Shown: piece by piece, positions 11,626-23,511 of the stretch
Layout of the letters: every line of letters starts with the position of its first letter
Numbering within the stretch: position 1 is the first letter of the stretch
Source: Viscum album
Lineage: Eukaryota; Streptophyta; Magnoliopsida; Santalales; Viscaceae
Reading direction: 5' to 3'
Length of the DNA: 64,000 bases
Assembly: GCA_963277665.1 (NCBI GenBank)
Contig: OY728143.1
Location: 1,121,144,110-1,121,208,109 of the forward strand
Notes under the pieces: generated by a model
Databases searched by the model: none
What the model saw: the letters and a program-made list of their open reading frames with translations, nothing else
Told to the model about the DNA's origin: nothing
Made by a program: the position numbers and the translations under genes

Positions 11626-12600
11626 GTGGATTCTTTTGGAATTGTCAGTGAGTTCCTGGACGTCTTCCATGAAGTGGGGGTGACACTACCTACTCGATGT
11701 GATGTTGAGATCGGGATAGACTTGAAACCCAGTTCTCATTTGATTTTCGTGGATCTCTATCAGATGGAACCTTCTAATTTGTGGGATTTATGGATTATGA
11801 ATGATTCTCTAATGAATAAGGGTGTTTTTCGATCAAGCGCATCACTAGGGGGTGCTCCGGTCCTGTTCACAAAGAAGGAAGATGGTGGTCTCAGGCTGTG
11901 TATAGACAATCAGAGACTGAATCAGGTAATAGTGAAGAATTGTTACCCTCCCATGAGGATTTATGTCCTTTATTATCAGTGGAAGGGGTCAGGATGGTTC
12001 TACAAGATCGACATGTAGTCATGATATCACCAGTTGAGGGTGAATGAGGCTGACATCTTGAACACTACCTTCATGTGCAAGTATGGGCTCTTATAGTCTG
12101 TGGTCTTGTCGTTCGGCATTACGAACGCACCAGCTGTGTTCATAGATCTCATGAACTCCGTCTTCTAGTAATATTTGGGCACGTTCGTAGTCAGGATTAT
12201 TGAAGAAATCATGATCTACTAGAGATCAGAGTAGGATCACACTGAGCAACTGAGGACGTTTTTTGAGGTCCTCCGACATCACTAGCTCTCTGGAATGTTG
12301 TCCAAGTGTTTATTTAGGACATGAGAAGTACAATTACTTATACACATGGTGTCTAACCAGGGGATATTAGTGGATCCATCAATGTTTGAGGTAGTTGTTT
12401 CTTGGAAATCACCCAAGGATGTGACAAAGGTTCATATTTTCCTGGGTTTAGGGGATTGCTACCAAAGATTAGTGCCCAACTTCTCTCATGTTTTATCACC
12501 CTTGACAACCTTAACCAAGAAAGACTAGGCTCTTATATAGAGTGTGAAGTTCCAGTATTCCTTCAGTTATCTGAAGGGGAATCTGGTTAGTTCCCTTGTA
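11626..12600 (+). pseudogene. Reverse transcriptase remnant, element 1
   Basis: Clear Ty3/gypsy RT. The open stretch 11626-12018 (130 codons) starts with FLDVFHEV, the usual EFPDVFPEE lead-in, then has GGAPVLFTKKEDGGLRLCID and VIVKNCYPP. Motif A is FYKIDM (Asp kept, residue 129) followed by a stop. After it come YHQLRVNEADI, SFGITNAPAVF (motif B) and the palm motif C. Motif C reads I-I-E-E-I-M-I-Y at 12196-12219 in place of F-[IV]-D-D, so both catalytic Asp are lost. Then VSWKSPKDVTKVHIFLGL (thumb/connection) is readable from 12346. At least six in-frame stops. Confidence 0.9.
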
Positions 12601-12975
12601 ATAATGTTTCCTGAATAATGGGTGAAATTTGAGTTGTTATGTGATGCTTCATGTCATGTATGGGGGTGTGTGCAGATGTAACAGCTGGGGTGATCACTTA
12701 TCAGTCTAGGTAGTTATGTCCCCATGAGTGTAACTATGCCCCACATGATTTGGAACATGCAGTGGTCATGTTCACACTAATGATGTGGTGGAATTTCCTC
12801 ATTGGGGAGGACTTTATTCTCTTCCTAGATCACAAGAGCATGATGTATATTTTCTCCGAACAGAACCAGAACATGCGGTGGTGGAGGTTGACAGAGTTTT
12901 TTTATGAATATGTCTTCAAAATCACTTACACTAAAGGTATGGGTATTTTTATGGTCAAATCCTTGAGATAGAAGT
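12601..12975 (+). pseudogene. RNase H remnant, element 1
   Basis: CDAS (about 12,641) is the first catalytic Asp motif. After a frameshift, HDLEHAVVMFTL and LFLDHKSMMYIF (open stretch 12750-12971) match the family's DLELAAVVFAL and FTDHKSLKYIF. The expected ADALSRK end is reduced to VKSLR-stop-K at 12,957. It would remove RNA from RNA/DNA hybrids during reverse transcription. Not functional. Confidence 0.85.
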
Positions 12976-13029
12976 CGCAGAAGGATGTTTTTCGAGAGTC
13001 AATATATGATCGGGAGGTGATGGAGGGGT

Positions 13030-14340
13030 TTGATACCCTACACCTAAATGAAAGGGTGGGGGATGGTTGAGGCTATCTGTTCTAGATGAAAGTGTAGTCC
13101 CCTCAAATGCAGTAGGTGGAGGGGTCTAAGGGAGGAATTAGAGGCTGAAGTAAAGCAGGATCATGTTTTCCAGGGTGATGCTCTAGGTGGATGGTCATCA
13201 GACGGGCAGAATCAGATGTTGTTTCATGGAAATTTGTTCGTCTCTATGGGAATGTGGGGTAGATTTCATTGTCAGTTCCACAACACACCCATGGAGGTAC
13301 ACCCGGGAGTTTCCAAGATGTACCAAGGTATGAATGGTAATTTTTGGTGGACTGGGGTGAAGAAACCAGTGGGAGAGTTTATGGAAAAGTTCCTCATTTT
13401 TCAATAGGTGAAGGCTGAACACCACGTCCCATGAGCTCATTTACAACCTTTAGAAGTCCTTGAGTGGAAGTGGGATGACAACTTGATGTATTTCGTTAAA
13501 TGACTACCCAAGGATCAAAGAGGCTGTGATGTTATCTGGGTCGTGGTTGAATGGATGACGTAATCAGCTCACTTCATGGAAATCAAGGAGTCGAGTGGGG
13601 TGGATACCATAACACAGAGTTACATGGACGAATTGGTGCAGTTTAATTGAGTTCTGAGTTCTATAGTCTCTGATCGAGATACCTGGTTTACCTCACGGGT
13701 CTGGAAAGGTTTACAACAATATTTTAGCCCCAAGCTATGCCTCAGCACTGCTTTCGACTACGAGACAGATGGTCCGACATAGCATACGATCTAGACATTG
13801 GAGGATATTGTATGGGAATGTGTTTTTGAATTTGGAGGAGCATGGGTAGGACAATTTCCTATAGTAGAAATTTCATACAACAATTGCCACCACTCTAGAA
13901 TTGGAATGCCTCCGTTCGAACCATTGTATGATAGGCTATCTCGCTCAACCAAGTGCTAGACAGTGGTCAGGAAGTAGGTGTTCTTGGTCTAAAGGTAGTA
14001 CAGAGTATGCCGGAGAAGGTTCAGCTTATACAGGAATGGATGAAGGTGTCTCATGACCGGCAGAAGACATAGTTAAATCATAGGAGGATACCCCTAGAGT
14101 TCGAGGTTGGAGACCACGTGTTACTGACGGTATCCCCTCGGCATGGGAAATAGAGCTTCGGTAGGGGGAGTAAGATTTCTTCTCTGTTCATTGGACCATT
14201 TGAGATGTTGTGGATGGTCAGAAAAGTGGATTATCAGCTAGCACTACAACCTCTGCTATTGAAGGTGGAAGGCTTATTCTATGTGTGTCATCTTAAATGG
14301 TATATACATGATGAATCTCACATCCACAACTAGGGGGACC
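13030..14340 (+). pseudogene. Integrase remnant, element 1
   Basis: The zinc-binding N-terminus survives at 13216-13407 (VHPGVSKMYQ, FWWTGVKKPVGEF), but the two Cys of KCLxCQ are both Phe (KFLIFQ). In the core, the first catalytic Asp (usual MDFV) is Tyr at 13489-13491, the second is kept (SDRD, 13669-13680), and the Glu position is a TAG stop at 13780-13782. Also readable are PKDQRG, VIWVVVEWMT, FTSRVWKGLQ, TAFDYETDG, VFEFGGAWV and HSRIGMPPFEPLYD. These place it in the chromovirus integrase family. The C-terminal region ends near 14,300 with HLKWYIHDESH. Confidence 0.88.
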
Positions 14341-14349
14341 TAGATATTG

Positions 14350-14515
14350 AGGATGACATAACATTTTTAGAGAAACCAATACCGATCAAGGATCATGAGA
14401 ATATGGTGCTTCGTTGATGTACCATTCCCTTCATTCGTGTGTTATGGAGGCTTAGTGGCCTCGAGGAGAGAACCTGGGAATGAGAGACACATATTCCCAC
14501 CCAGTACCAAGATCT
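14350..14515 (+). pseudogene. C-terminal chromodomain remnant, element 1
   Basis: Frame pieces FLEKPIPIKDHE, a stop, then VLWRLSGLEERTWE and a stop. The family pattern is EKPVRILD..., VLWRNHSxEEATWE, then a YPxLF end; here HIFP follows the stop. In chromoviruses this tail binds modified histones and steers integration to heterochromatin. Its presence after integrase is the main reason for the Tekay/Del call. Element 2 has the same domain at 26,194-26,360. Confidence 0.75.
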
Positions 14516-15028
14516 ATTTTGAGTTTTGTTCTATTTTTTTTGTACATGATTCTGATGAAGTGATTGACCTTGTTAACTATGAAATGTTTGGTTTTTCTTG
14601 TTCTCTGGATGTGTGTGAAGAGTCCAAACTGTGGGGAGGGGAGGACCAAATCCCTAATCAAGAAGAATTATGGTCGATGAAGTTAAACCCCTGTGGTTGA
14701 GTCAGGTGCGCCAAAATAAGATAGTATCTTTACATGGTGGAAGGGAATCGCTAACCCATATGTCTAGAAATTGAGGCTTTTATATGTTTATGTGGTTTCT
14801 TGGGGGAGATAAGTAGTAGTGCTTCTAAAGTTGATCGGTATGAGGGAGAGATGTTTCTATATGTTGAGGAGGTGTCCTTGTGAAGCCTTAGAGTATCTGT
14901 GGATTTTTAAGAGGTAAATATCGATGAAGGTTACTCCAGAGAGGTATCTTAAGGAGGGTTTTTAGAAATACTTTTTTTTCGGTCGGTTTTAAATTCCCGA
15001 GGACGAGAATAGTTTGAGATGTATCTGA
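14516..15028 (+). other. 3' untranslated region and polypurine-tract area, element 1
   Basis: About 510 bp, non-coding, alignable to 26,361-26,885. It ends with GGACGAGAATAGTTT (15001-15015), the conserved lead-in found before the 3' LTR in this lineage. The following purine tract, which should prime plus-strand synthesis, has decayed to AGATGTATCTGA. Confidence 0.6.
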
Positions 15029-18026
15029 TTTAATGGCTTAGAGCCTCTTCATCTAGTACTTTTCCAAAATCATGGTTCCACTGAAACAGTGGCACTATTC
15101 TTGGTGGTACCAGTCACCGGGGCTGCATGATGGTGGAGCCGGTCACAGTGGCATTGTGACGATGGAACCATGATGGTGGCACCGATCAAGGAAAATTTGG
15201 TTATAGTAGCACCATGAAAGTGGTACCAATCACAGAAGCATCGTGATGGTTGCACCATAGCGGTCACACCATCATGGTCGCAGACTGAAACAGTGTCACC
15301 ACTTATGGTGTTCCTCTAATATGGTAGCACCATGATGGCGACACCGTGATAGTGGCACCGTTACAGTGTCTCACTAGATGGTGTCCCACATTTTCCCCTG
15401 TTCCCCTTGTTTTCCCAATTCCACCCACACAATGTTTCTTTGATGTAAAAGTGATTCAATACCCCCATTAAAATCCATTTAAAGTCTATAAATGATATCT
15501 AAAATCCTCCAAGTGATGGGCGAACAATGACTTACCCAAATGTGTGTGTTTTCCCTCAGTGTAACACCCTTTTCCCCATACTCTGTAGTTTCTCCCATGT
15601 TACTAATATTCCTCTATTTTATGGAAACCCTTTAACTCATAGCTATTATAGACACATCTTTGATGGGAATTATTTAAATGAAAATTAATTCCATCGCGTG
15701 TAACCAAAAAACCGCATGGAGGAACCATGATCATCCTTATAAGTGGTTCATGAATTCATATCCTGTAACATCCGGATCTTACCTTTTATCACACGAGGAT
15801 TCTTTCTTATAATTGTCTTGTCTCTTTTCCTTCCATAATGTGTTTCGAGTCCCCCTTCCTGAGGCTAGTAGTGTGCCTACGTTGGAGCCCCTCATTCTCA
15901 CTCTTGGAGTCCCAAGAATTCCCCCCAACAAGTCGTCCATCCCCAGTTCTTGGTGTGAGGAGAAAACATTGATCTTTGATCATCCTAGTAGGGTTTCCCT
16001 TTATCTCTCCATAATGTGTATCATTCGGGGTGGGTACGATAGTGTTCCTATATGGATTAATGAATCCAATCCTTAAAGAAGGTAATAAATTGACTTTATA
16101 GAATGAAATGGTGTGTTTGATGATGCTAATGTATTCTTTTACCTTTTCTTATATGACCTAAATTCTATGAGCTTATGTCCACTGAAAATCAAGGTTGTAG
16201 GTGTTCCCTTCTTGCGCTATAATGAACCTCTATTTTCTGGTTATTTATATGATTGAATGGTTGTAACATGAAAACTGGTTAATCATGTAAACTCAATTGA
16301 CTAAAAGGATTACCAATGAATAATAATCCTTGTGTGGTCACCTCGATTAACCAAATGGAAAGATGATACTAATTAAATGGGGTGTTTAAATCTGAAAACT
16401 CCCTTGCTCTGTCTTAGTGATGTGCATAGTTGTTCTTCTTGATTCTTGTGAGGTAAAATTGATGGGGATGCGATCCCCTGCTGTACAGTTGTTAGTTTGT
16501 GGATTGGGGACCGTGTGGGACCATATGTTGGTTCTTAGTATGGTTCTAGTACTTCGAGGGACCTCATAAATCCCTTTTTTTGTTTTGACTTCATAAGAGA
16601 ACAAGGTATGAATGCTTAATTTGCTGCTTGGTTGTTTTTACTTCAATGGCTTATGGCTATGCTAGTTAGTTGCCTGGAAGAGAATATTTATTTAAATGAA
16701 ATCACTTTAAAATGAAAATAAGAATGAGGTCAAAGGCGATTTTATTTTTGGGAATGATTTGTGACCTGGTTGTAGTTGTTTTGCTTTTAATGATGGAATT
16801 GTAACGAGGGTTTTTGTGTAAGGGTAGGTTTTCGAACACCTAGGTAGGGATTAGGGCTTGTTTACCAATATGTATACTTTAGTTATTATGTTTCTTATTC
16901 CCCCCCCATGTTGGGAACATCATTCCGAACACCCACATTTCTAGAGGGAGGGTATTTTTCTTAACACTCTTATGAGTGGATGGTTATTTTCCCCTTTTCT
17001 TCTCCCATTCCTGAGTAGCCCAAGACTCTTCAGGCAGGTTTTGATGGCATATGGTACATTATAGCCCATGATTCTCCTGTTATTATGTGGTGTAGTGGTC
17101 GACCTAGGTGTGTGAAGGTAGTTTGTTTCCCAAGTGTATTCGGGATGATGCCCAGGTGTCTTCAGGCATGACATATTTTGTTTTACCCAAGTGTCTTCAG
17201 GCATGTCTATAGTTGTTCTGGCCTAGTTGTCTATGGGAGGGGATGTGTGTGGTAGTTGTGGACTAGGTGTCTTTTGGGGGGATGTGTGGTTGTGGTGGAC
17301 CAAAAGGTTGTTGTTGGGGAGATAGTGGGACTATTGTGAGAATTATAGGGGATGTATGACATGTTGGATGTCTTCAATATCCATGGGAAAGTGGTGCAGG
17401 GTACCCAAACATCGAAGTATTATTACTATTACATTACATTACTTGTGTTATTTTCGGAGGGTGCCTTGGGGTGGTTTGGGTGGATGGTTTCCTTACTATG
17501 TGCTTTGGTTATATCCTTTTTCTCATATATCATTAGAATGCCTCCCAACATGTGCCCGAGAGCTTTTGGTTTCCCCTACAAATTATACCTATATACTCAC
17601 CCTACGTTTATAAAACTGCTTTCAAGCTTCTAGGAGGACATTGAGGAAAACGCAGAACCATATTAGCTCGAACACTGGGATCATTGATATTGCTGTTTTT
17701 TTCTCTTGGTACATCCCTATGGAGTTTTTTTTATTCCCTGTAGAACTTATTATTGAAACATGCATATGGGAATGAATTATTTGGGATTTTCTTTTACTTA
17801 TAGTTTTTGTGTTGTTTGGGATTTTATATCTTATCTCCTAATACAACTATGAAAAAAGTTTAATGCTTCCATATTTCATATGATTATATACCATTGGTGC
17901 TAGTAACCACTTCATAGCCTATTGAATTCAAGTCTCAGGGTTCATTTTCTATCCATCATCTTCAGGAAGGAAGGGTCTGAAAATTTGAAGTATGTTCCCT
18001 CATCATCGTGAAGGTGGGTCATGAAA
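15029..18026 (+). repeat. 3' LTR of element 1 (~2998 bp)
   Basis: It starts at a decayed TTTAATGGCTTAG (LTR consensus TGTAATG..) and ends GGTCATGAAA. It carries the same minisatellites as the 5' LTR (about 15,080-15,400 and 17,090-17,310). The start is placed by alignment to 6694, 18631 and 26886. TTGGT follows directly. Confidence 0.87.
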
Positions 18027-18031
18027 TTGGT
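18027..18031. repeat. Putative target-site duplication, right copy (element 1)
   Basis: TTGGT against TTGGG at 6689-6693. Confidence 0.45.
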
Positions 18032-18630
18032 TCCCCTCAATGAATAAGTAGCCTCATGGGATAAAGAATTAGTCAATCCTCAACTAAATGGGTTATCATC
18101 AAACTATATATTACAAATTCTAGACGTTAAATATTAACGGTGATGTAATCATATGCCAAAAAAATGATGTAACATAGATTACCATTACATTCATTTCATC
18201 TGTTATATCATACTATTATATTTTCATGGTAAAATTATATCTGAATTTATTTTCTATCTATTTATTAATTAAATATCATGTAATTTTTCTTATTTTCAGG
18301 CCATATTGATTATTCCTTAACTAATCATGTAGTAATGTTATTTAATTTGAAATTTTGTTTGGTTATTTTCCTTTCCAAATTATTTACTCTTATTTATTTA
18401 TGAATGGTTCTACTATATATAACCCTTACTAGGAATTTAAGCTCAACATAAATTTGATTCATTCCAAAAAGATACCATGAATATTACAAAGGATGAAATG
18501 AAATAATATGATATATGACATAAAGTTATTCTTAAAAACAATTTACGTTGTAATTTTTATAACAAAATGTAATATTAGATGCAATTATATATCTTGTTTA
18601 CCAATTATAATGATCTATACAGTCTGGTAT
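18032..18630. other. AT-rich spacer between the two retrotransposons
   Basis: About 600 bp of AT-rich host repeat, no gene. It aligns by eye with about 37,100-37,690. Pairs include the start (a shared TCATG.GAT..A patch) and 18,325-18,365 against 37,401-37,440 (AGTAATGTTATTTAATT in both). It therefore continues the sequence interrupted at 6693. Confidence 0.6.
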
Positions 18631-21551
18631 TGTAATGTACTTGACCCTCCTGGTCTCATACTTTGATAAAAACTCAATTCCACCAAAAAAGTTGCACTGG
18701 TCACGATGGCACCAGTCACAACAAAACTGTGACAACAGCATAGTGATGGAGGCACTAGTCATGGACGAACCGGTCATGGTAGCACAGTGATGGTGGTACT
18801 GGTCACAATAGCACTATGATGGTGGAACCATTGTGGTCACACCATTATAGTTACAAACATAAATAGTGGCACAGTTATAGTGTCTCACCATACTGTGTCC
18901 CACCCTTTTTCCCCAGTTTACTGAGTTTTCCGAGATCCACCCCAGTAATGTTTTTTGGTCGTAAAAGTGTTTCAATACCCCATTTCAAAGATATTTAATG
19001 CCCGTAAATGATATCTAAAATACCCCAAGATATAGGCAACCCTTGACTTACCAAAATTTGTGTCTTTACACTCTCTTTCACACCCTTTTACCCGTACTTT
19101 CGAGTTCCACCCATGTTACATGTTTTCCCCTATTTAAAATAATCCCTTTAAATCATAGCCAGTATGACCACATCTATAATGAAAATTATTAAATGAAAAT
19201 TAATTCCATCATGTGTAACAAACCATCCACATCGAGAAACCATAATCTTCATTTACAGTGGTTCATGAATTCATATCCTGTTACTCCAGGATCATACCTT
19301 TTATCACATGGGGATTCTTTCTTCTCCTTGGATGGTATCTTTCACTTTCTTGGTGCATTTGGAGTCCCCCGTTCCCAGGATAATGGTGTGCCTATGGTGG
19401 AGCCCCTCCTTATCACTCTTAGAGTCCCCCCTATTCCTCCCCTGCAAGTCACGCATCCCCAGTTCTTGGCATGAGGATAGAAACATAGATCATTGATCAT
19501 TTAGGTAGGGTTTTCCCTTCATCTATCTTTACTGTGTATCATTCTGGGTCGGTATGATAATGTTCCCACATGGATGGATGAAACAAAACCTTAACAATGT
19601 TAATAAATGGATTTTAAAGAATGAAGGGGTGTGTTGGATGAGGCTGATGTACTCCTTTACCTTTTTTATATGTAGTGAATTGTATGGGATTATGTTCACT
19701 AAAAAACATGGCCACTGTTGGTTCTCTTATTTTGGACTAATGAACCTCTATTTCCTGGTTATTTTTGTAATTGAATGGTTGTAACATGGAAACTATTTAA
19801 TAATGCAAACTTGGTTTATTAAAAAGATTCAAAATGAATTTGAATCATTTTGTGATCACCCCGATTAACCAAATGGAAATAAGGAACTAAAGAAATGATG
19901 TGTTTAAACTTAAAAACTCTCTTTCTCTCTCCTGGTGATGTGTACCGTTGTTCTGCATGATTCTTATGAGGTAACATATAAGGGGATGGGATCCCCTATT
20001 GGACAGTTCTTAGTTAGTGGATTTGTGGTCGTGTGGGGCCATATGTTGGGGCATGGTTTGGTTCTAGTACTTTGAGGGAACTCACATATCCCTTTTTGTT
20101 GTTGTGACTTTTAAAGATAATCGGGTGTGAATGCTTAATTTGCTTCTTGGATATTTTTCCATCCATGTATTGTGGTTATTCTAGTTATTTGCTTAGAAGT
20201 GAGGAATTATTTATATCAAATCACTTGAAAATGATAACAAGAATGGGTTCAAAAGGGTATTTTTTTTCTGGCAATGAGTTGTGACATGGTTGTAGTTATT
20301 GTGATTTTTATTAATGAGTAGTAATGAGGGTGTTTTTTTAAGGAGTGTATTTTGAACCCCTGTGTTGGGATGAGTGCATGTTTACCTATATGTAAATTTT
20401 AGTTCTTATGTTTGTTATTTGTGCCCCACCCAAGTTGAGTAAATCGTGCCAAACGCCCCCATTTCATGGGGGAGGGAGTTTTTTCCAAATACTACTATAA
20501 GTGGCTAGTTATTAGCTGCTTTTTGGCTACCTTACCAAGTATCCCAAGAATCTTTGAGCAGGATTTGATAGCCCAAATCCTATTATATCCCATGATTCTT
20601 TAGGCATGGTGTGTTGTGGTAGTTGGCTCAGATGTGTGTGGGTAATTTGTTTTCCAAGTGTCTTCGGGATAAGGCCCAGGTGCCTTTGGGTGTGGTGGTA
20701 CTTGATCTAGGCTAGGTGTATTCAAATGTGGCAGTAGTTGTTGTGGCCTAAGGTATTATGGGTGGGGATGTATTGGTAGTTGTGGAACAAGTGTCTGTGG
20801 GTGGGACACATTGTTGTTGTGGCCCAAAAGGTTGTTGTTTGGGTGGTAGTGGGACTGCGGTGAGAATGGTGGGTGAGGTCAGACATGTAGGATGTCTTCA
20901 ATAACTAGTGGGAAGGAGGAGGGGGTACTCAAACAATGATGTGTTATTACTATTACTTTAAATGTATTGTTTTATTTTGGGAGTGTGCCCTGGTGTGTTT
21001 TGGGGGGATAGTTTACATACTAGGTGCATCAAATATCTCCTTTTTCTAACATGGAATTAGAATGGCTCCCCACTTGTGCATGAGAGATTATGGTTTTCCC
21101 AAACTAGTATACATGTATACTCACCCAATATATATAAAACTAGTTTCATGTATATAATAGGACTTCAAGGACTGCACGAGACCATACTATCTCGGACACC
21201 GGGATCAGTGATGTTGCTCTATTTTTTCTCTTGGTACATACCTTTTATGTTTTCTTATACCTTTTGGAACATAATATTGTAACATGACTATGGGAATGAA
21301 TTGTTTTGGGTTTTATTTAAATTCTAGTTTTGGTGTTGTTAGGGATTTACTATCTTATCTATGTATTCTACCAAATAAAAAGGGTAATTCCTTCAATATT
21401 TTGTGTCATTCTATACCATTGGTGCTAGTCACCACTTTGGAGCCTATTGAAGGAGGGCCTTAGGGGTCATTATCTCTCCTTTAACTTGAGGAATGAAGGG
21501 TCTGGAAATCTGATGTCCCTTCCCTCATCTTGGTGAAGGTTGGTCAGGATA
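18631..21551 (+). repeat. 5' LTR of element 2 (~2921 bp)
   Basis: It begins TGTAATGTACTTGACCC and ends GGTCAGGATA. It contains the CACCGT-type minisatellite (about 18,690-18,910, shorter than in the other LTRs), a decayed TATA region near 20,390 and the GGCCCAGGTGT repeat block near 20,610-20,840. Confidence 0.87.
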
Positions 21552-21554
21552 GAA

Positions 21555-21566
21555 TGGTATTAGAGG
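21555..21566 (+). other. Primer-binding site, element 2 (initiator Met tRNA)
   Basis: TGGTATTAGAGG starts 3 bases after the LTR end and matches 10 of 12 positions of the initiator-Met PBS. This is the better preserved of the two. Confidence 0.7.
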
Positions 21567-21927
21567 GGATGATTGATAGATAGAATGGAATATGGGGTAA
21601 GGCATGGTGATAATTTCATGGGATGGTAGGGAAACAGTGTTAGGAAATCATAGAGTGTGAAATATGCTAGGGATGACCGGCTAGGACACGAGATTTTATG
21701 GCCCCTCCGTGTTCCGATGTAAGGATTCTAGACCTACCGAATGACCATGTAAGGCAACAATGATTGTAGGTTTGAGACCCAATAAAAGGTTCATTCATCA
21801 TAATGACTTGTGTTGTTCTTTGTATTGGATATTTTGGGGATTTAAAATAAATAACAAGGTTAAGAAAAATTTAAACGAAATATTCTACAATACTCAGGCA
21901 TAGGAAATCCTTGTTTACTTTGCAGCG
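21567..21927 (+). other. Leader between PBS and gag, element 2
   Basis: Non-coding, alignable to 9702-10061. It ends TTGTTTACTTTGCAG one dinucleotide before the gag ATG, an acceptor-like motif also seen in element 1. Confidence 0.5.
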
Positions 21928-23040
21928 ATGGCACCCAAACGGTGACCACGAGTAGTGTGGGTGATCAAGTCATATTAGTCTGATCTAGCTAATCAAAAAA
22001 GGGTGGATCGAGAGGAGGATAATGACCAGTGGAAGAAGACGCTTCATGCCTTTCAGCGATAGACCCTCAGGAAGTATGAGGGAAGCATCTCGGACATGAA
22101 GACAAATATCTGGATCAAGGAGTTGATGATATATTTCACCTTGGTCTAAGATTCGATGGAGTACTAGGTTCCTCTGAATGTATTCCAGATCCGAGGAGTG
22201 GTGCGTCAATGGTTGATGATATATCTTGGGCAGTAGAGGGAGGCTTGGGTTTCATGTACTGACTTCAGGAGGGAGTTATGAGAAAAAATTTCATCTTCCA
22301 CGATGAAGGATGAGAAGAGGATCGAGCTTCCCACCATCAATAAAAGAGTTTCTCAGTGATGGAGTCAGGGATCATGTTCAAGGATATCATTCGCTTTGTT
22401 CTGAAATTCTTTCTGGATGAGGAGTATTAGGTGAGAAGTTTGGGGGAAGCACTCTGGACATATCTTCAGTATGTTGTCACTCCCTTCAACATATCGACAT
22501 ACTTAGTGTTCTAGAAGATGGAGGAAGTGGTGGATAAGATGCACACAATGGGAGGTGTTCCCAGAGAGGGGATCTGGTTGGGAACTTCAAAACTCCATAG
22601 CTTTCGATAGTAGGACTCCAACATTATGGACTTCCAGGTTTCAGTTAGTGGGGAGCAGAACCCAGGTGTTCCATTTTCTATCTCCATGTCCATACCTCTT
22701 CTTTTCAAGCCCAGAAACGAGATTCCTCATATGTGGAATTCGATAGAATCTTCATAATCAATGCCCAGACTGAGTGTAGTATAGTGGGGGTGGGAGGGTT
22801 CACTGCCCACCTCAGCAGCAATAGTTTCTACCCATTCCCTTTATGAAAAAACATCGGGGACAACGATCTCCCGATCCTCCGAGAGCAGACATTGCGGGGT
22901 GAGGCTGACCTTAGGGAACCCCTTAGGGACCTCAACCAGGGCATGCTCGAGGAGGAGGCCAATAGATGATGTGTAGAATAGCTGGGCATGAATTGTTTCA
23001 TGCTTTATAGGATGCAGTTCCACTAGGGCCAGAAGTCTTT
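21928..23040 (+). pseudogene. gag: gag remnant, element 2
   Basis: The start ATG at 21928 reads M-A-P-K-R then TGA, again a stop at codon 6. Homology to element 1 gag continues through about 22,190-22,560 (WLMIYLGQ and TDFRREL in one frame) but stops and frameshifts are denser than in element 1, and no long open frame remains. The region before protease (about 22,860-23,040) corresponds to the basic/zinc-knuckle part of element 1 (11,000-11,180). Confidence 0.75.
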
Positions 23041-23049
23041 TGAGGTACG

Positions 23050-23500
23050 ATCATCTTGTTTATTCCCCTTTCATGTGCCTTGTTTGATTTAGGAGATTCA
23101 CACTCCTTTGTTAAACCTAGTCATGTTCTTTCTCTGGGTCGAGACACAGAGAGCCTTCCCATACCCTGGGATTTGAGTAGGCCATTTTGATTTCATACCA
23201 GATTGTCTCATGGTATCTGTGGATATAGACTGATGTTGGGACCACATCAGTCCAGTGGGGACCTTCTTTTGTTGCAGATGCAGCTGTATGATGTCTTTCT
23301 AGGCATAGAATGACTGTTTTTTGTGTGTTCCATTTTCGTCTACTTATGATGAAGGGTTGTGTTTTCAGATATGGGTGGACGACGTGTGACAATCATCACT
23401 AAGCACAGTTTCCTGGAGGGAAGCCAGTGAGTGATTCCCTTTCCTTCCTTGTTAGTCAAGATGGCAGTGGAGTGATAGGACATAGAGATGGTGAAAGATT
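23050..23500 (+). pseudogene. Aspartic protease remnant, element 2
   Basis: LFDLGDSHSFV (23,080-23,112): the catalytic triad D-S/T-G reads D-L-G at 23086-23094. It is followed by a region homologous to 11,380-11,520 of element 1. The shared loss of the Ser/Thr in both copies is discussed in the findings. Confidence 0.78.
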
Positions 23501-23511
23501 CATGATTTTTT

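Larger units (their letters stand above)
6694..18026 (+). mobile_element. Ty3/gypsy LTR retrotransposon 1 (Tekay/Del-like chromovirus), defective
   Basis: Full-length but dead element of 11.3 kb. Order: 5' LTR (6694-9686), PBS, leader, gag, protease, RT, RNase H, integrase, chromodomain, PPT region, 3' LTR (15029-18026). Protease-RT-RNase H-integrase order defines Ty3/gypsy. The chromodomain after integrase and the ~3-kb LTRs with an initiator-Met PBS point to the Tekay/Del branch of plant chromoviruses. All coding regions carry stops and frameshifts. LTRs begin TGTAATG and end near GGTCATGAAA/GGTCACGATA, ancestrally probably ..ACA. A 4 of 5 TSD and a paralogous empty site near 37.09 kb support the ends. 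Copy 2 (18631-29914) is closely related in structure. Confidence 0.9.

Noticed and set aside
15813..19474. Open frames of about 90 codons at 15813-16076 and 19193-19474 (and 27674-27958) with similar peptides
   Set aside because: They lie in homologous parts of the LTRs, so the peptides are similar because the DNA is. The frame is broken in the remaining LTR and no domain is recognisable.
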